Positions 49,599 through 60,440 of a stretch of DNA of 64,000 bases are shown in pieces. A program made the translations under genes and the position numbers. The DNA lies in contig LSRX01000492.1 in assembly GCA_001939145.1 (NCBI GenBank), forward strand, positions 207,062-271,061, in the 5' to 3' direction. The notes under the pieces were generated by a model. That model saw only the letters and a program-made list of their open reading frames with translations. It had not been told where the DNA came from and ran no database searches. This DNA comes from Symbiodinium microadriaticum. Lineage: Eukaryota; Sar; Dinophyceae; Suessiales; Symbiodiniaceae. Numbering within the stretch: the stretch's first letter is position 1; each line of letters starts with the position of its first letter.

Positions 49599-49666
49599 CC
49601 GAGCCTTCAACAAAAGCGCGGAAGGCCCAGCGCCGCCGTAGCGCTGGGAGCTCCAGGCAACGGCAT
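49599..49666 (-). CDS. Predicted exon, unknown protein
   Basis: Acceptor GGATTCCTCAG, 22 codons reading AVAWSSQRYGGAGPSALLLK, donor CGG|GTTTTG. Repeat blocks of opposite type on either side. Confidence 0.5.
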
Positions 49667-50381
49667 CTGAGGAATCCGTTTGAGTTTGGAGGGTTTAGGG
49701 TTTATGGCTTAGGGTTTAGGGTTTAAGGCTTAGGGGTTTTGAGCTTAGGGTTTAGGGTTTAAGGTACCTAAACCCCGCAGAAGTCGGGTAAAATAATGGC
49801 CCAACGCCTCTAAAAGGCAATTGTTCTACATAGTTTGTGGGTCCAGGTAGGACTTAATTCCGGGTTTAGGGTTAGGGCTGGAAGGATTCGCCGAAACTTT
49901 TGGAGGTTGCTAACGGTCAGAATTTTCCCACTGTTGGGCAGTCTCTTCACAAGGGACATTGAAAGACTTCACAGGGCTTTCTGGAGTTCAGTGGCTTCCG
50001 GTGCTGCTCACTGTTATACTTCAACCCTAAACCCTAAACCCTAATCAGACTACGGGGAGTTGTCCTTGGTTTGCTGAGGGGCTTGGGGCTCTGGAAATTG
50101 GAATTTGCGGAGGTTCTGGTAGCGAATGCTGAGACTGGGACCCTAAACCACTGTAAACCTTAAGCCCTATAAACCCTTAAACCCTAAATCCTTATAAGCC
50201 CTGTAAACCCTCAAACCCTAAATCCTTAAGCCCTATAAACCCTGGACTTTGAAGTAACCAGGGAGAAAAAAGTATAGACTTTTATCTTATAATGGTTCTT
50301 TTAAGGAACAGGTCAAAAAAAAAGTATTCAAGCATGGTACTCCAGAACCCAGAAGAACCCTTAAGCCCTAAACCCCGAAAC

Positions 50382-50434
50382 TAAAGGGCTGGATCCAGAG
50401 CCAGGAGATTCGAGGTGGCTGCGGATGACCGCAG
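50382..50434 (-). CDS. Predicted exon, unknown protein
   Basis: Acceptor TGATCCGCAG, 17 codons LRSSAATSNLLALDPAL, donor TTTA|GTTTCG. Confidence 0.48.
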
Positions 50435-50449
50435 CTGCGGATCAGGTTT

Positions 50450-50635
50450 AGGGCTTGGGGCTCGGGCCCCCCAAAACCCTACCTTTTCAGGGTTTAGGGG
50501 TTAAGGTTTAGGCGGTTTAGGGGGTTTAGGGTTCAGGGTGTTCAGGGTTTAGGGCTTAGGGGTTTAGGGATTTAAGGGATTTAGGGGTTTAGGGGTTTAG
50601 GGGTTTAGGGTTTCGGGCATAAGCCCTGGTAAACC
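50450..50635. repeat. TTTAGGG/TTTAGGGG repeat block
   Basis: About 15 degenerate units from 50500 on, upstream side of exon 50382-50434. Confidence 0.85.
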
Positions 50636-50639
50636 CTGA

Positions 50640-51120
50640 AACCCTCAACCGAAGTCTTGCACTTGCAGTCGCGCAGCTTGCTGCGGTCAGGATCGTGTCG
50701 CACCTGACAGCTAGTTGTGTCAGGAGCAATGTCTTTTTTCGGGCCCTCAGCCCGTAAAATTCAAGTTGGCTTAGGGATTTTTATGGTTTAGACCCTGTAA
50801 CGTTAACCCTATCAGTTGGTTTAGGTTTATAGGCACCTAAACCCTATAAAGCTTGCAGCGCTTCTGAAACTGCGAAGTCTCCACGTGCCCGGTACTATCC
50901 CTGCACAGAAATTCGAAAGCCTAAGCGCAAACCAAAACTGGTTGAGCCAATGCCACGCCCTGATGTCCTTTACACACTTGCAGTAAAGCCCTGAACCTAT
51001 TCTAACATCCTTACAGAAACCAGTATGTCGTCATTAAATTAACGGAGCGCTCATGAAACCTTGTAGAACCTCGTACAAAACTTAGAACCATTAGAAACTC
51101 TCATTGAAGAAAGCCTGCCC
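50640..51120. other. No gene resolved
   Basis: Mixed sequence without a supported exon or element. Confidence 0.4.
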
Positions 51121-51168
51121 CCAACCCCACAGCCCGAACCCGAAACCCCAAACCCTAAATCACAAAAC

Positions 51169-51219
51169 CCCAAGCGGCTGGTCGAGGATCCGATCCACGA
51201 GGGACCGACGCCAAGGCAC
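51169..51219 (-). CDS. Predicted 51-nt exon, unknown protein
   Basis: Acceptor TTAAGCAG, 17 codons VPWRRSLVDRILDQPLG, donor GGG|GTTTTG, phase 0 at both ends. Confidence 0.5.
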
Positions 51220-51439
51220 CTGCTTAAGGGCTGATGGGACTTAGTAAGTAGGGTTCCTGAAAGGGTTGTATAGGGGCGGGTATGGGACTTAGTAGGTATA
51301 GAGCTCTTATTGGGTTTAGGGTTTGGGGGTTTTGGGTTTAGGGTTGAGGGCTGGCCGAATTTATACCCTTACCTAAAACCTTACGTGCTAGTCCCTTGTG
51401 TGCTATAGTTGGGCGAAGCGCTGAATTAAAGCCAATGCC

Positions 51440-51534
51440 CACAGTCTCCATTGCAATTCCTTTTTGGATTGCCTTCTAGGGCCATATAGAATTGGGTTAA
51501 TTCACCCAAAAGAAAGAACCACAACGGAGACTGG
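51440..51534. mobile_element. MITE family I, copy 2
   Basis: cacagtctccattgcaattcc and its mirror accacaacggagactgg, 95 bp. Confidence 0.8.
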
Positions 51535-52066
51535 AGCCTCGACCATGGAATGCTGCCCTGGGTCCTGCTCCCGTTGGGCTTATAGGAGTTTGGGTTTCAG
51601 GAGAGTTAGGATTCAGCGTTTAGGGGCTCTGCTGTCTTTAGGGTTTAGAGTTTAGGGTTTAGGGGTTTAGGGTTTAGGATTTAGGGTCTATCTAGGCCTT
51701 CAACCTGTGACTATGGCACCTGTACACCGCTCGACCCACTAGTCAGGCAAAGCAGAGCCTGCGGAGGTATTTGAGGGTCCTGGTAGAGTTCATCGCCTTT
51801 AGGGTTTAGGTTTAGGGGCTGACGTACGATATGGGTTATAATTAGTGGTGTGGGTGTTCACCATTGAGGATGAAGGGCTAAACTCAGGGTTGCAGATGGT
51901 TACAGACATTCTGCAGCACGACCAACTTCGTATTTCCTCTGATTCTCCTTAGAAGCGCATGGCACACAAAACAACCAAACATCATCTAGATCCGCGAAAC
52001 GTATAAGTCGAAGCGCCTACGAACCCTGATTCTTACGTCGTGCAACATTCGTTCAGCATGCAAAAG

Positions 52067-52237
52067 ACCCAACGGTCCTAAGTACCTATGTAGAAGAACG
52101 TAGGGTTTCTGCATCAGGAATTATCATTATTATTATATTATTACATATTATTGTTATTTTGAGTATTACTACGATTACTATTACTATTACTATTATTTGG
52201 GAAGTATCCCCCATAACAGTACCCAGGGCCCTTTGTG
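52067..52237. mobile_element. MITE family C, copy 3, expanded by ATT/ACT trinucleotides
   Basis: cctaagtacctatgtagaagaacgtaggg and ccccataacagtaccc are family C; (att)n and (act)n tracts at about 52122-52198 fill the loop. Confidence 0.82.
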
Positions 52238-52322
52238 AAAGAAGAATCACTGGGCTGAGCCACAAGTTGAAAGCAGCGGTCGAAAATCCTGAACCTAGCG
52301 GAGCGAAAACCAAAAGCTCGAT

Positions 52323-52517
52323 TATCCATAGGGCCCTAAGTACTGTTGATGGACCAAATTCTGCATGACCCAAGTATAGTATAGTACCATAAATCCCTTA
52401 GTTTAGGTATATAAGGTCATGCAGGTTTTGTCCATCAACAGTAGTTCCGTTTTATGGTCTATATTTAGAATCCTAGAAGGTCATCCCAAAAAGGAACTAC
52501 TTAGGGGCCTATGGGTA
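52323..52517. mobile_element. MITE family D, copy 3, interrupted by a family A element
   Basis: tatccatagggccctaag (52323-52340) and gttcc...aactacttaggggcctatgggta (52444-52517) are the two halves of one D element. MITE A9 lies between them. Confidence 0.82.
52341..52443. mobile_element. MITE family A, copy 9, nested in family D
   Basis: tactgttgatggaccaaatt and its mirror gtccatcaacagta, 103 bp counting both TA copies. Removing it plus one TA restores the family D sequence ctaagTAgttcc seen at 10911 and 47306. Confidence 0.9.
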
Positions 52518-52752
52518 ACCCCAAGGAGCCCAGTCTCTTTCCAGCCGGGCCACTGTCCCTGAANTAAAGTATATACGTAGCCCGAAAATAGCCCTAAACC
52601 CTAAATCCCTAATTAAACCCTAAATTCTAAATATTAACGGACGGACTTCCGTTTTGGAATCCTAGAAGGTCATCCCAAAAAGGAACTACTTAGGGGCCTA
52701 TGGGTAACCCCAAGGAGCCCAGTCTCTTTCCAGCCGGGCCACTGTCCCTGAA
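52468..52752. repeat. Exact 96-bp duplication next to an N
   Basis: Bases 52468-52563 recur at 52657-52752 without a mismatch. The first copy ends directly at the ambiguous base 52564. Confidence 0.9.
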
Positions 52753-52842
52753 ACCCTACATAAACCGCATCGTGGTGCTAACCCGGCAACTCACTCTTTA
52801 AAGGAACCCTTTGAGGAACCCCCAAAGAGGAAACAGGGCACT

Positions 52843-52938
52843 TATTCATAGGCCCCTAAGAAGTTCCATTTTGGGATTGCGTTATATAGGATTCTAAATA
52901 TAAACCACAAAAAGGAACTACTTAGGGGCCTAAGGGTA
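52843..52938. mobile_element. MITE family D, copy 5
   Basis: tattcataggcccctaagaagttcc and its mirror ggaactacttaggggcctaagggta, 96 bp. Confidence 0.82.
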
Positions 52939-53466
52939 GGGCCTTTGGGAATGATCTTGAGCTCTCATTGCCGAGGGCACGTCCCAGAAGCGCACGGAGT
53001 TCGAGGTCTGCTGCTGCCAGAAACCTCGGCTTTCGTTGATCGTGGCTGGGTGGTTCAGGGCTTTAGGGTTTATAGGGTTTTGGGTTCAGGGATTAGGGTT
53101 TAGGGGGATCGGAATAACTATGTCCGCCTTGTAGCATGTTGTATTTGTATGAGGCACACTTTAATACAACCGGCAACCCGGTTCAAGAAGGAAAGGCTCC
53201 ACAAAAAATCAAACCCGGCTCAAAATACCCCCTAACCGCTAAACGTGAAGATGAGACTTTCAGGCACTGTAAGCCCAGATTTGCCGGATGGCGAGCTTCT
53301 GCCAACCTCTGGGACAGCTGCCGCGACAGGTCCTCGATCGACTCCGCCCACGGTTTAGGGTTTAGGTTTTAAGGTTTAAGCCTTGCCGAGAGGGTCCGAT
53401 TACCCAATGTAATGTTTCAGGTCCCAAAATCCATACCTTGCGTGGTTTTTGGACCTTGAAACCCTA

Positions 53467-53808
53467 CTATTTGGCTACTTGGACCCTTAGGCCTTGGGTT
53501 AAGGGAGGCCCCAGAAGTGCGCAGTGGAACAACGCAAGGGCCCTTTGAATTATGGTTTGAAGTAGATGAGGGGAATCTTGCACTGGAAACATAGCAGGGA
53601 CTGTTAAGGAAATAGTAATACTAAGTGTTGAGGCTTCTACTGTATTGTGTTTGGTAAACGCTTGAGTGTCAAATGAATTTATAAAACAGGACCAAGGGTT
53701 ATCTGAACACCCGATATTCATCGAGGGATGACGAAGGAAATTTCGAGCTAATGTATTCAATGAGCAACGTCTCCGAAAATCAGTTTTCAAACACGAACAC
53801 TTTTTCAT
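53467..53808 (-). CDS. Putative ORF, unknown protein (113 codons)
   Basis: ATG 53808, reading TDFRRRCSLNTLARNFLRHP and later EASTLSITISLTVPAMFPVQ. Its 3' end runs into a family B-like palindrome (gggtccgattacccaatg...ttggacccttagg, 53390-53490), as at other B-derived junctions. No family recognised; orientation matches neighbours. Confidence 0.4.
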   Translation of the reverse strand: MKKCSCLKTDFRRRCSLNTLARNFLRHPSMNIGCSDNPWSCFINSFDTQAFTKHNTVEASTLSITISLTVPAMFPVQDSPHLLQTIIQRALALFHCALLGPPLTQGLRVQVAK

Positions 53809-53809
53809 T

Positions 53810-54480
53810 CCCCTGGGGGTAGTCCTGAGGTGTTGCTGGTGTGTAATTTTATCGACTAAGCATGTGCTTGAACAAGTCTTTCGTGCCGATCATGTTTTAG
53901 ATGCTTCATATTACGACCGTGCTTGTGACAGAATCGAAATAATGCGACATCCGAATGGTGCCGAAAAATGGCATCCCTGAAAAGGTCAGGCCATGAATTC
54001 GAATTCCTCGCAGAAGCTATTCAATGTGCAAGAATGGTCGGGCGGTCTTCGACTGTTTTCTGGCAAATTATACCATAAAGTGCGGATTACAACTTTTTAA
54101 GTTTGTTGGAAACTTGGCATTCCGACCGCGAGCACTTGAAAAACTTGAACCTGGATCTCTGGCATTCGGGACGAGGTGCAAACGTCTGTTGATTCGGTTT
54201 TAGGGGTTATAGGGCTGCCAGGCTTCAGCAGGACTCATTTCGGGGCTAAGTTGACAAAACAAACTGCAGTGTTTAAGTGCACTAAACCCTAAATGCGTCC
54301 TCCAAGCGCTCTTGTTGCCGTCCTGCTCGCATCCAAAGCTCCGCTGCCTGGCATTGTGTTTTTGGGCTTAGGGTTTAAAGTTTAGGGTTTAGGGCCTAGG
54401 GCATGTCGCATCCAAGATCAGAGCCACGGTATCAGATTCTCTGCGACGCGTATTGCTAAGGTACTTGCAGGAGAGGGAGG
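53810..54480. other. No gene resolved
   Basis: Relatively repeat-poor sequence from 53810 to 54180 with no long frame, then heptamer-like units near 54285 and 54370-54395. Confidence 0.4.
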
Positions 54481-55189
54481 GTTTAAGGGTTTAAAGGATC
54501 TAGGGTCCGGGGTTTGGGATCTGCATGGGGTTTAAGGTTTAGGATTTTAAGGTCTAGGGACACCTTAGATCGAACATAAAAACACAAAAACATTCTCGAT
54601 CTTCGCTTAAGAGTGTGCTTCGCTGGAGATAAACCAGCTCGCATTTGCTGGAGCAGACCATGGCAGAGGTAGAGGGGCGGGGGCAGAGGGGGGAGAAACA
54701 AACTAACTCTGAAACCCTGGCTCGACGAGTTTGCTTCGACGGCCAAAAACAAACTTTGGTATTTAGGAGTTTAGGCTTAAGGGTGTAGGGGTTGAGGGTG
54801 TTGTTGCTTCTTTTGGGGGAGAGGGGGGCAGGGTTTAGGGTTGATTCTCACACCCAGAGAGGAGTGCTATGCAAGCCCACGGGGCATCACATCTCCTGGG
54901 TTTTTATGGCTTCGGGTTTAGGCTTGGATGCTTTGGGGTCTTAGGATTTAGGGGTCTCAGGTGACTTCTTGCCGCGGGCCTGCCCTCGCAGGAGGAACCC
55001 ATCGCGATCCTGCAAGACTGGCATTGCACCCGGAACCTCAAACCACGAAGCTTCTTAAACTTGAACCCTGAATCCTAAACTTAAGCCCCTACCCGCCAAA
55101 TCCCCGAGGAACTCCGTGGTAACCATGGTCTAACGCAAACTGTGCACGGCAGAAAACTCAAAATGAACGTGCGTATCCATCTGGGTATG

Positions 55190-55430
55190 CATGTGGGTAT
55201 GTATGTATGTATGTATGTATGCATGTATGTATGAATGTATGCATGTATGCATGTGTGTATGTATGGTATGGCATGGTATGGCATGGCATGGCACGGCATC
55301 AGTATGGTATTGTATTGTGCTGTATTATTGTATGCATGTAAGCAAGTAAGTAAGTAAGTATGCATATTTGTATGTATGTGTGTATGTGTGTATGTGTGTA
55401 TGTGTGTATGTATGTATGTATGTATGTATG

Positions 55431-55464
<34 letters not shown>

Positions 55465-55545
55465 TGTATGTATGTATGTTCATTTATGTATATGAAGAGG
55501 TATAGGTATGTATGCATGTATGTATATGTATGTGTAGTAAACAAA
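55190..55545. repeat. Compound microsatellite ATGT / TATGG / AAGT
   Basis: (gtat)n with variant tracts; frames through it are artefacts. Confidence 0.95.
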
Positions 55546-55739
55546 CTTTTAGCCTACACCATGAGAGCATGACCTGAACCGATGAAGCACTGCGGCTCAT
55601 GCGCCAAACAGGCAAACACGAAGGATAGCCCTAACATCAGCAGTTCGACAACCATCAGTCATGGTTTCCACATGGTGCGCAATTGCTCTCCTTTAACCCT
55701 AAACCCTAAACCCTAAATCCCTAAACCCTACACCCAAAC

Positions 55740-55829
55740 AGCTCCATCCAACTCAGTGTAGTCCTGCATCACGTCTGCGATCTCTGCAGACAAGGACAAG
55801 CATCCGGCCGCGGCATCTGCAGCCTTGGC
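55740..55829 (-). CDS. Predicted exon, unknown protein
   Basis: Acceptor GTGGATGCAG, 30 codons AKAADAAAGCLSLSAEIADV and MQDYTELDGA, donor GCT|GTTTGG, phase 0 at both ends. CCCTAAA repeats follow at 55694-55735. Confidence 0.55.
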
Positions 55830-56265
55830 CTGCATCCACAAGTCGTTTATTCATGCGATCACGCTGTGATTGCGGGAAATAACTCTGCTCTGTTGGGTAT
55901 TCTGATTACGACTGCTTATCTCGATCGCAATCTCGTTGCAATTTTTGTAGCACTGAGGAGCGGGGGATTGAATCAACAAGTCTGTTTCAGTTTCTGGTCG
56001 AGATCTCCAGGGCTCACCTAAACAAGCCTACCACGGATGTTGTCCTTTCTGTACTGAAAGCCCTGGAAAACAGCAATCTCAGCTGAACAGTGGGACCCGT
56101 GATGTCTTGCACTCTCTATGTAGAATATGTGCACAGAGGCTTAGAGTTTGCAGCTTCGGGCTTAGGCAGTTACGGGTTAGGAAGTTATAAGAGCTTAAAG
56201 TTTAGGAGCTCCGGGCAACCCTAGATCGGATACTGACCCCATGAGCCCGACTGACAAGCTCCAGA
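55830..56265. other. No gene resolved
   Basis: Mixed sequence upstream of exon 55740-55829, no supported element. Confidence 0.35.
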
Positions 56266-56269
56266 ACAC

Positions 56270-56374
56270 TACTGTTGACGATAGAGATCCTGCATTACCT
56301 AAAGGACCCGAAACTATGGGAATTATGGTATCTTCCTTGTTATGGGTAATGCAGGATTTATGTCATCCACCGTA
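56270..56374. mobile_element. MITE family A, copy 10
   Basis: tactgttgacgatagagatcctgcattacc and its mirror ending tgtcatccaccgta, 105 bp. Confidence 0.86.
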
Positions 56375-56475
56375 ATTAGAGTGCAGAGGTTAGGGGTTTA
56401 GAGGTTGAGGGATTTCCTGGCACTAGGCTTTGGGGAACTCGCTCCGGGTGGGAGAGTAGTTTCGGGTCTAAGGGA

Positions 56476-56555
56476 TTCCCTAAACCCTAAACCCTAAAAC
56501 CCTAAACCCTAAACCCTAAGCCCTAAACCCTAAACCCTAAACCCTAAACCCTGTG
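56476..56555. repeat. CCCTAAA array
   Basis: About 11 nearly perfect heptamers. Confidence 0.95.
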
Positions 56556-56687
56556 GATTCTTTTCAAACGGAACGTTTAAAGCCTCTCTTAAGCGCGTGG
56601 CAGCTGCAGAAGCGACAGTGGCAGTCTTGCCAAGTCCTGGGTTCAGGGTTTACCTTCAGCCCCTAACAGTCTACCCTTTCAAGGACC

Positions 56688-56798
56688 TACTTGGAGGTTC
56701 ATGGGTAGTTGTTAGTGAGGTTATAAGGGTAACTATAGTTATAACCCATATTAGGGGACTTATACCCCCACTTATAACCACACAGGAACCTCCAAGTA
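56688..56798. mobile_element. MITE family P, single copy
   Basis: tacttggaggttcatgggta and its mirror ending caggaacctccaagta, 111 bp with TA ends. Confidence 0.82.
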
Positions 56799-56807
56799 TG
56801 CGAGGAA

Positions 56808-56945
56808 GAGTAAGGAAGCAAGGAGCCCTAAAAAAGAACCACTCTGGGCTCTCCAAAACCCTAAACCCTAAGCCCTAAAAGCCCTAGAGTAAGGAAGCAA
56901 GGATCCCTAAAAAAAGAGACACCCTGGGCTCTCTAAGGTGGAGGT
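56808..56945. repeat. 79-bp tandem duplication
   Basis: gagtaaggaagcaagga at 56808 recurs at 56887, followed by similar sequence. Confidence 0.85.
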
Positions 56946-57149
56946 AGGGTTCAGGGGCCCTTCAGTCCGCAGGGCTTTGGGCAGGGCTTTGGGACTGAAA
57001 CTAAAGGAAACTACAGGTGGGGAGTTTAGGGTTTTTTAGGGCTTCTANATAAAGCCCCTAACAAGAACCCAGATACTGAGTTGAGGGCTCGGGAGCTGAC
57101 GTCTGAGCGGCTGGGGGGCCCGAAGCTTGGCTTTCGGGGTTTCGGGTTG

Positions 57150-57330
57150 TTGTGGGGTTTAGGGTTTAGGGTTTATAGGGCTTATAGGGTTTAGGGTTTA
57201 GGCTTTCGGGGTTTGGGGTTGCTATAGGGTTTAGGGTTTAGGGCTTAGGGTTTATAGGGTTGAGGGCTTAGAGTTAAAGAAGGGGTGAGGGCTTGTAGGT
57301 GTTTGAGGGTTTAGGGTTTAGGGTTTTAGG
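57150..57330. repeat. TTTAGGG-like repeat block
   Basis: Gggtttagggtttatagggctt variants, about 15 units. The ambiguous base 57048 lies to its left. Confidence 0.85.
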
Positions 57331-57339
57331 GCTTGTGGG

Positions 57340-58540
57340 TGATTGACAGTTGTAGTTATATAAGGGTTGCGTGTGGGTCTGAGGTCGAGATTTTAAGCTT
57401 AATTGCGGAGTGGAGAAAGGACATGGCTTGTGCCAAGAACCGACACGGGACCTCAGGCAAACCAAGTCAAGCGAGCAGCCTTAGTGTTAGCAGCTGGTAA
57501 ACCACCGTCATGTTACACGCAAGCGATGTCCATCTGCTATTCACCCCGCAGATCAAATCTCGACCCAAAGAAAGCCGGAGACCCGAAAAAACCCTGACCT
57601 GAACCGATGCATCACCCTGACCTGAAGAAGTGAAGAAGCTCAAACGACTTCACTTCAAGAATGAAAGAGATCTCTAAAACGAATCCTAGAAGGAACTCTG
57701 AAAGGAACCCTGAAAGGAGGCTGAAGTTATGATGATGACGACGATGTTGGTGGCAGTGGCCTTTTGGCAGCACATTCAAACAAAGTATATAGCCTCTGCT
57801 GCTCTACTAGAAAGGCCTGAACAACTTTAGAACGAAATTCCAGTATTTTTTAACGAAAACTATTGCCGGCAGCCTAGGGAATACCACTTCTATTTGTTGG
57901 GACATGGGCTGCACATCAAGAACCCACAGAAAAGCAAGAGACTCCAGACTGCAATCGGGCTGCTTAGAATGACCTCAAGAGCTACAAGCAGGCTGCAGCC
58001 TTAGTCGAGGCAGGTGCTGACTTAAGATTCAGGGTTTGCACTTAGGGTCGACAGTTTCAAGGGATCTTATAGGGTTTTGGGTCTGTTTGTTTGCTGTTTG
58101 CGTTGGCTTAGGGTTGGTTGTTGTTTGCAGGAGGGAGGGGGAGGGGGGTGAAACAGCGGTGCAGGGGTTGGACCCGACCAGCCTTATCCCCAACATCCTG
58201 TAGTTTGGGATTTGGGGGTTAACTTCATAGCCCCTGGAGAAAAAGGCCATGACCAACACCAATGACCAAGGAACCCAAATATGCGCCCTCTCCGAGGCTA
58301 GAAGCACTAAGCATCACAGCCGATAGAAGGGAGTGCCAGAAAAGAAGGGGACACCAGCGAGATCAGCAGAATTCTTACTGTAAGGACCCCTAAATCAGGC
58401 ACCCCAAAGTATCTGACACCCCACATTGACTTTAAGTAAAGCTCAAACGGGGCAATTCTTCTTCGGGACTGTAGTGATCTTTTCGACAACCGAATTCGAA
58501 AACTTCGAAGTTAGGTTGAACAAGAGACCGTCAAGAACAA
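57340..58540. other. No gene resolved
   Basis: Several short open frames on both strands (for example minus 58029-58307 and 58307-58489) without convincing splice context. A few heptamer-like units. Confidence 0.35.
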
Positions 58541-58549
58541 AAACCCTAG

Positions 58550-58646
58550 CCCTAAGGGTCCATGTACCCAAATAATACCAAAGTATTTATATAGGGACTA
58601 CTTTACGGCCAAAGTATGTACTATTTGGGTACATGGACCCTTAGGG
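58550..58646. mobile_element. MITE family B, copy 4
   Basis: ccctaagggtccatgtaccc and its mirror gggtacatggacccttaggg, 97 bp. Unlike copies 1, 2, 3 and 5, I could not find two exons that join in phase across it. Confidence 0.87.
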
Positions 58647-58854
58647 TAGCCTTTCAACCATGGGACCCATGGTCAAGTCGACCAGGGTATCCCAGGACCT
58701 TTGCCTCCAGATGTAGCTCCTGCGCATGGGTCAGGGCTTGTGAAATACAGTCGCCCCAACCATGTGGTAGCTCTCCAAATTTAGGGCTAGGGTCTAGGTG
58801 AGTGGGCATTCATCTGGGTGAAAGCATGCCTGCACTTGCTTTGGGTTTAGAGTT

Positions 58855-58985
58855 TAGGGTTTAGGGTACCCTAAACCCTTAACCCAAAACCCTAAAACCC
58901 TAAACCCTAAAACCCTAACCCCTAGAACCCTAACCCCTAAAACCCTAAACCCTAAACTCTCAAACCTAAACCCTAAAACCCAAAC
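58855..58985. repeat. CCCTAAA/CCCTAAAA array
   Basis: About 17 units, opening at the donor of exon 58986-59077. Confidence 0.93.
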
Positions 58986-59077
58986 CCTAGGCGCCTAGGC
59001 TTCCCTGGCCTGAAGTGCTCGGCCAAGCCAAAGTCCCGCAGCATTTCGACACCGCCGAAGCACGACCAAAAGAGCGC
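58986..59077 (-). CDS. Predicted exon, unknown protein
   Basis: Acceptor AAAGCCTAAG, 30 codons ALFWSCFGGVEMLRDFGLAE and HFRPGKPRRL, donor TAGG|GTTTGG. Confidence 0.55.
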
Positions 59078-59365
59078 CTTAGGCTTTAGGGTTTAGAACC
59101 TCATCTGGGGTTTATAAGGGTTTTGTAAGGGTTCTACCAATGTACAGAAATTCCGTTTTGGATGTTGAGGTGTTCTTTCAGGGCTTTGCGAAGTTGTTAA
59201 CTAGTCTTCTGAGGCTCCAACTAGGACATGTTATAAAGGGCTCTTAAGAGCCTCAAAAGCATGCTTGAAAGTTTGTGTCAGGACCAGGCAGCTCTGTACG
59301 GCTTATTTAAGGCGTTATGTCTTAAAAACCATACTATGCACAGAGAGCATGCGCATGCATGATAT

Positions 59366-59440
59366 GTGTGTATGTATATATATATATATATATACATATA
59401 CGTATGTATATATCTATATATGTATGTATATGTATATGTA
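59366..59440. repeat. TA/GTAT microsatellite
   Basis: (at)n and (gtat)n tracts abutting MITE H4. Confidence 0.92.
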
Positions 59441-59451
59441 GGGGTCAGGAT

Positions 59452-59552
59452 TTGGGTAGTTCTCTAAATTAGGGTTTTAGGCCCCCCAAACAGTACGGCA
59501 CCCTTATGAAAAGGAGCCTAAAACGAACCCTAATTTAGACTACTGCCCCATT
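59452..59552. mobile_element. MITE family H, copy 4
   Basis: gggtagttctctaaattaggg and ccctaatttagactactgccc, core cggcacccttatgaaaagg. Confidence 0.75.
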
Positions 59553-59689
59553 TAGGCCTCAGGGTTTGGAGCAACTGGTTCCAACATTTATGGCAAAGGG
59601 TGCCGGATGCAGGGGCTTACAGTGCCCCAAACTTCACGGGTAGTCGGCAAGGAGGTTGTCAAATCAGTTGTCCAAGCAGCCTGAAACCT

Positions 59690-59785
59690 GATACTAAAAC
59701 CCTAAACCCTAAACGAAACCTGATACTTAAACCCTAAACCCTAAACGAAACCTGATACTTACACCCTAAACCCTAAACCGTCATG
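59690..59785. repeat. ~32-bp tandem repeat with heptamers
   Basis: aaacgaaacctgatactt-aaaccctaaaccct occurs about three times. Confidence 0.85.
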
Positions 59786-59896
59786 CGTGAATCTTCTGGC
59801 AAGGCGATCTTGTCTTCAGGCTCGCGGAGGGAACAGCAGAGCCTCCGGAAAACGCCAAACCCCCCCCCAAACCCCGAAATCGTAAACGAACCCGAA

Positions 59897-59995
59897 AGGA
59901 GGGTCGGGGAAAAATATAGTTACAAGTACCCTGCAAGCAGTTGTAACTGAGGTTGTGACACTTATAACTCCGTAAACTACCTACTTTCTGACCCT
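59897..59995. mobile_element. MITE family J, diverged copy
   Basis: ggagggtcggggaaaaatat and ...actacctactttctgaccc, core ttataactccgtaaac. Confidence 0.5.
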
Positions 59996-60169
59996 AAAGC
60001 CTAAACCGTTTATTGAACCCTAAACCCTAGTTGCCGAGCAATCCCTCAACCCGCTGCTCCCTTAACCTGTCAACCCTGAACCCTTTACCTAAGCACCCGA
60101 AGTAGGTAACACAAATGGCCCAACACCCGTAAAGGGCTAGGATTCTGCACGCTTTTGGGCTCCAGGTAA

Positions 60170-60360
60170 GCCTAAAGCCCTAAAGCCCTACACCCCAAAA
60201 CCCTGGACCCTAAAATCCCAAAACCCTAAACCCTAAAACCCTACACCCTAAAACCCCAAGCCCCAAAATCCTAAACTCCTAAGCCCTAAACCCTAAGACC
60301 CTAAACCCCCAAACCCTAAACCCTGAAACCCTAAACCCTGAAACCCTAAAACCCCAAGCC
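60170..60360. repeat. CCCTAAA/CCCTAAAA array
   Basis: More than 20 degenerate units, adjacent to exon 60376-60440. Confidence 0.92.
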
Positions 60361-60375
60361 CTAAAAGCCTTGCAC

Positions 60376-60440
60376 TCTTCCAGCAACTGAGAAGCTGCCA
60401 CGCGCCACTGGAAAGCCTGCACTTGGGCGTAGTAGGTCGC
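60376..60440 (-). CDS. Predicted exon, unknown protein
   Basis: Acceptor CGGCCTTCAG, 21 codons ATYYAQVQAFQWRVAASQLL and Glu, donor GAAGA|GTGCAA. The frame continues a further eight codons into repeat if this donor is not used. Confidence 0.52.
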
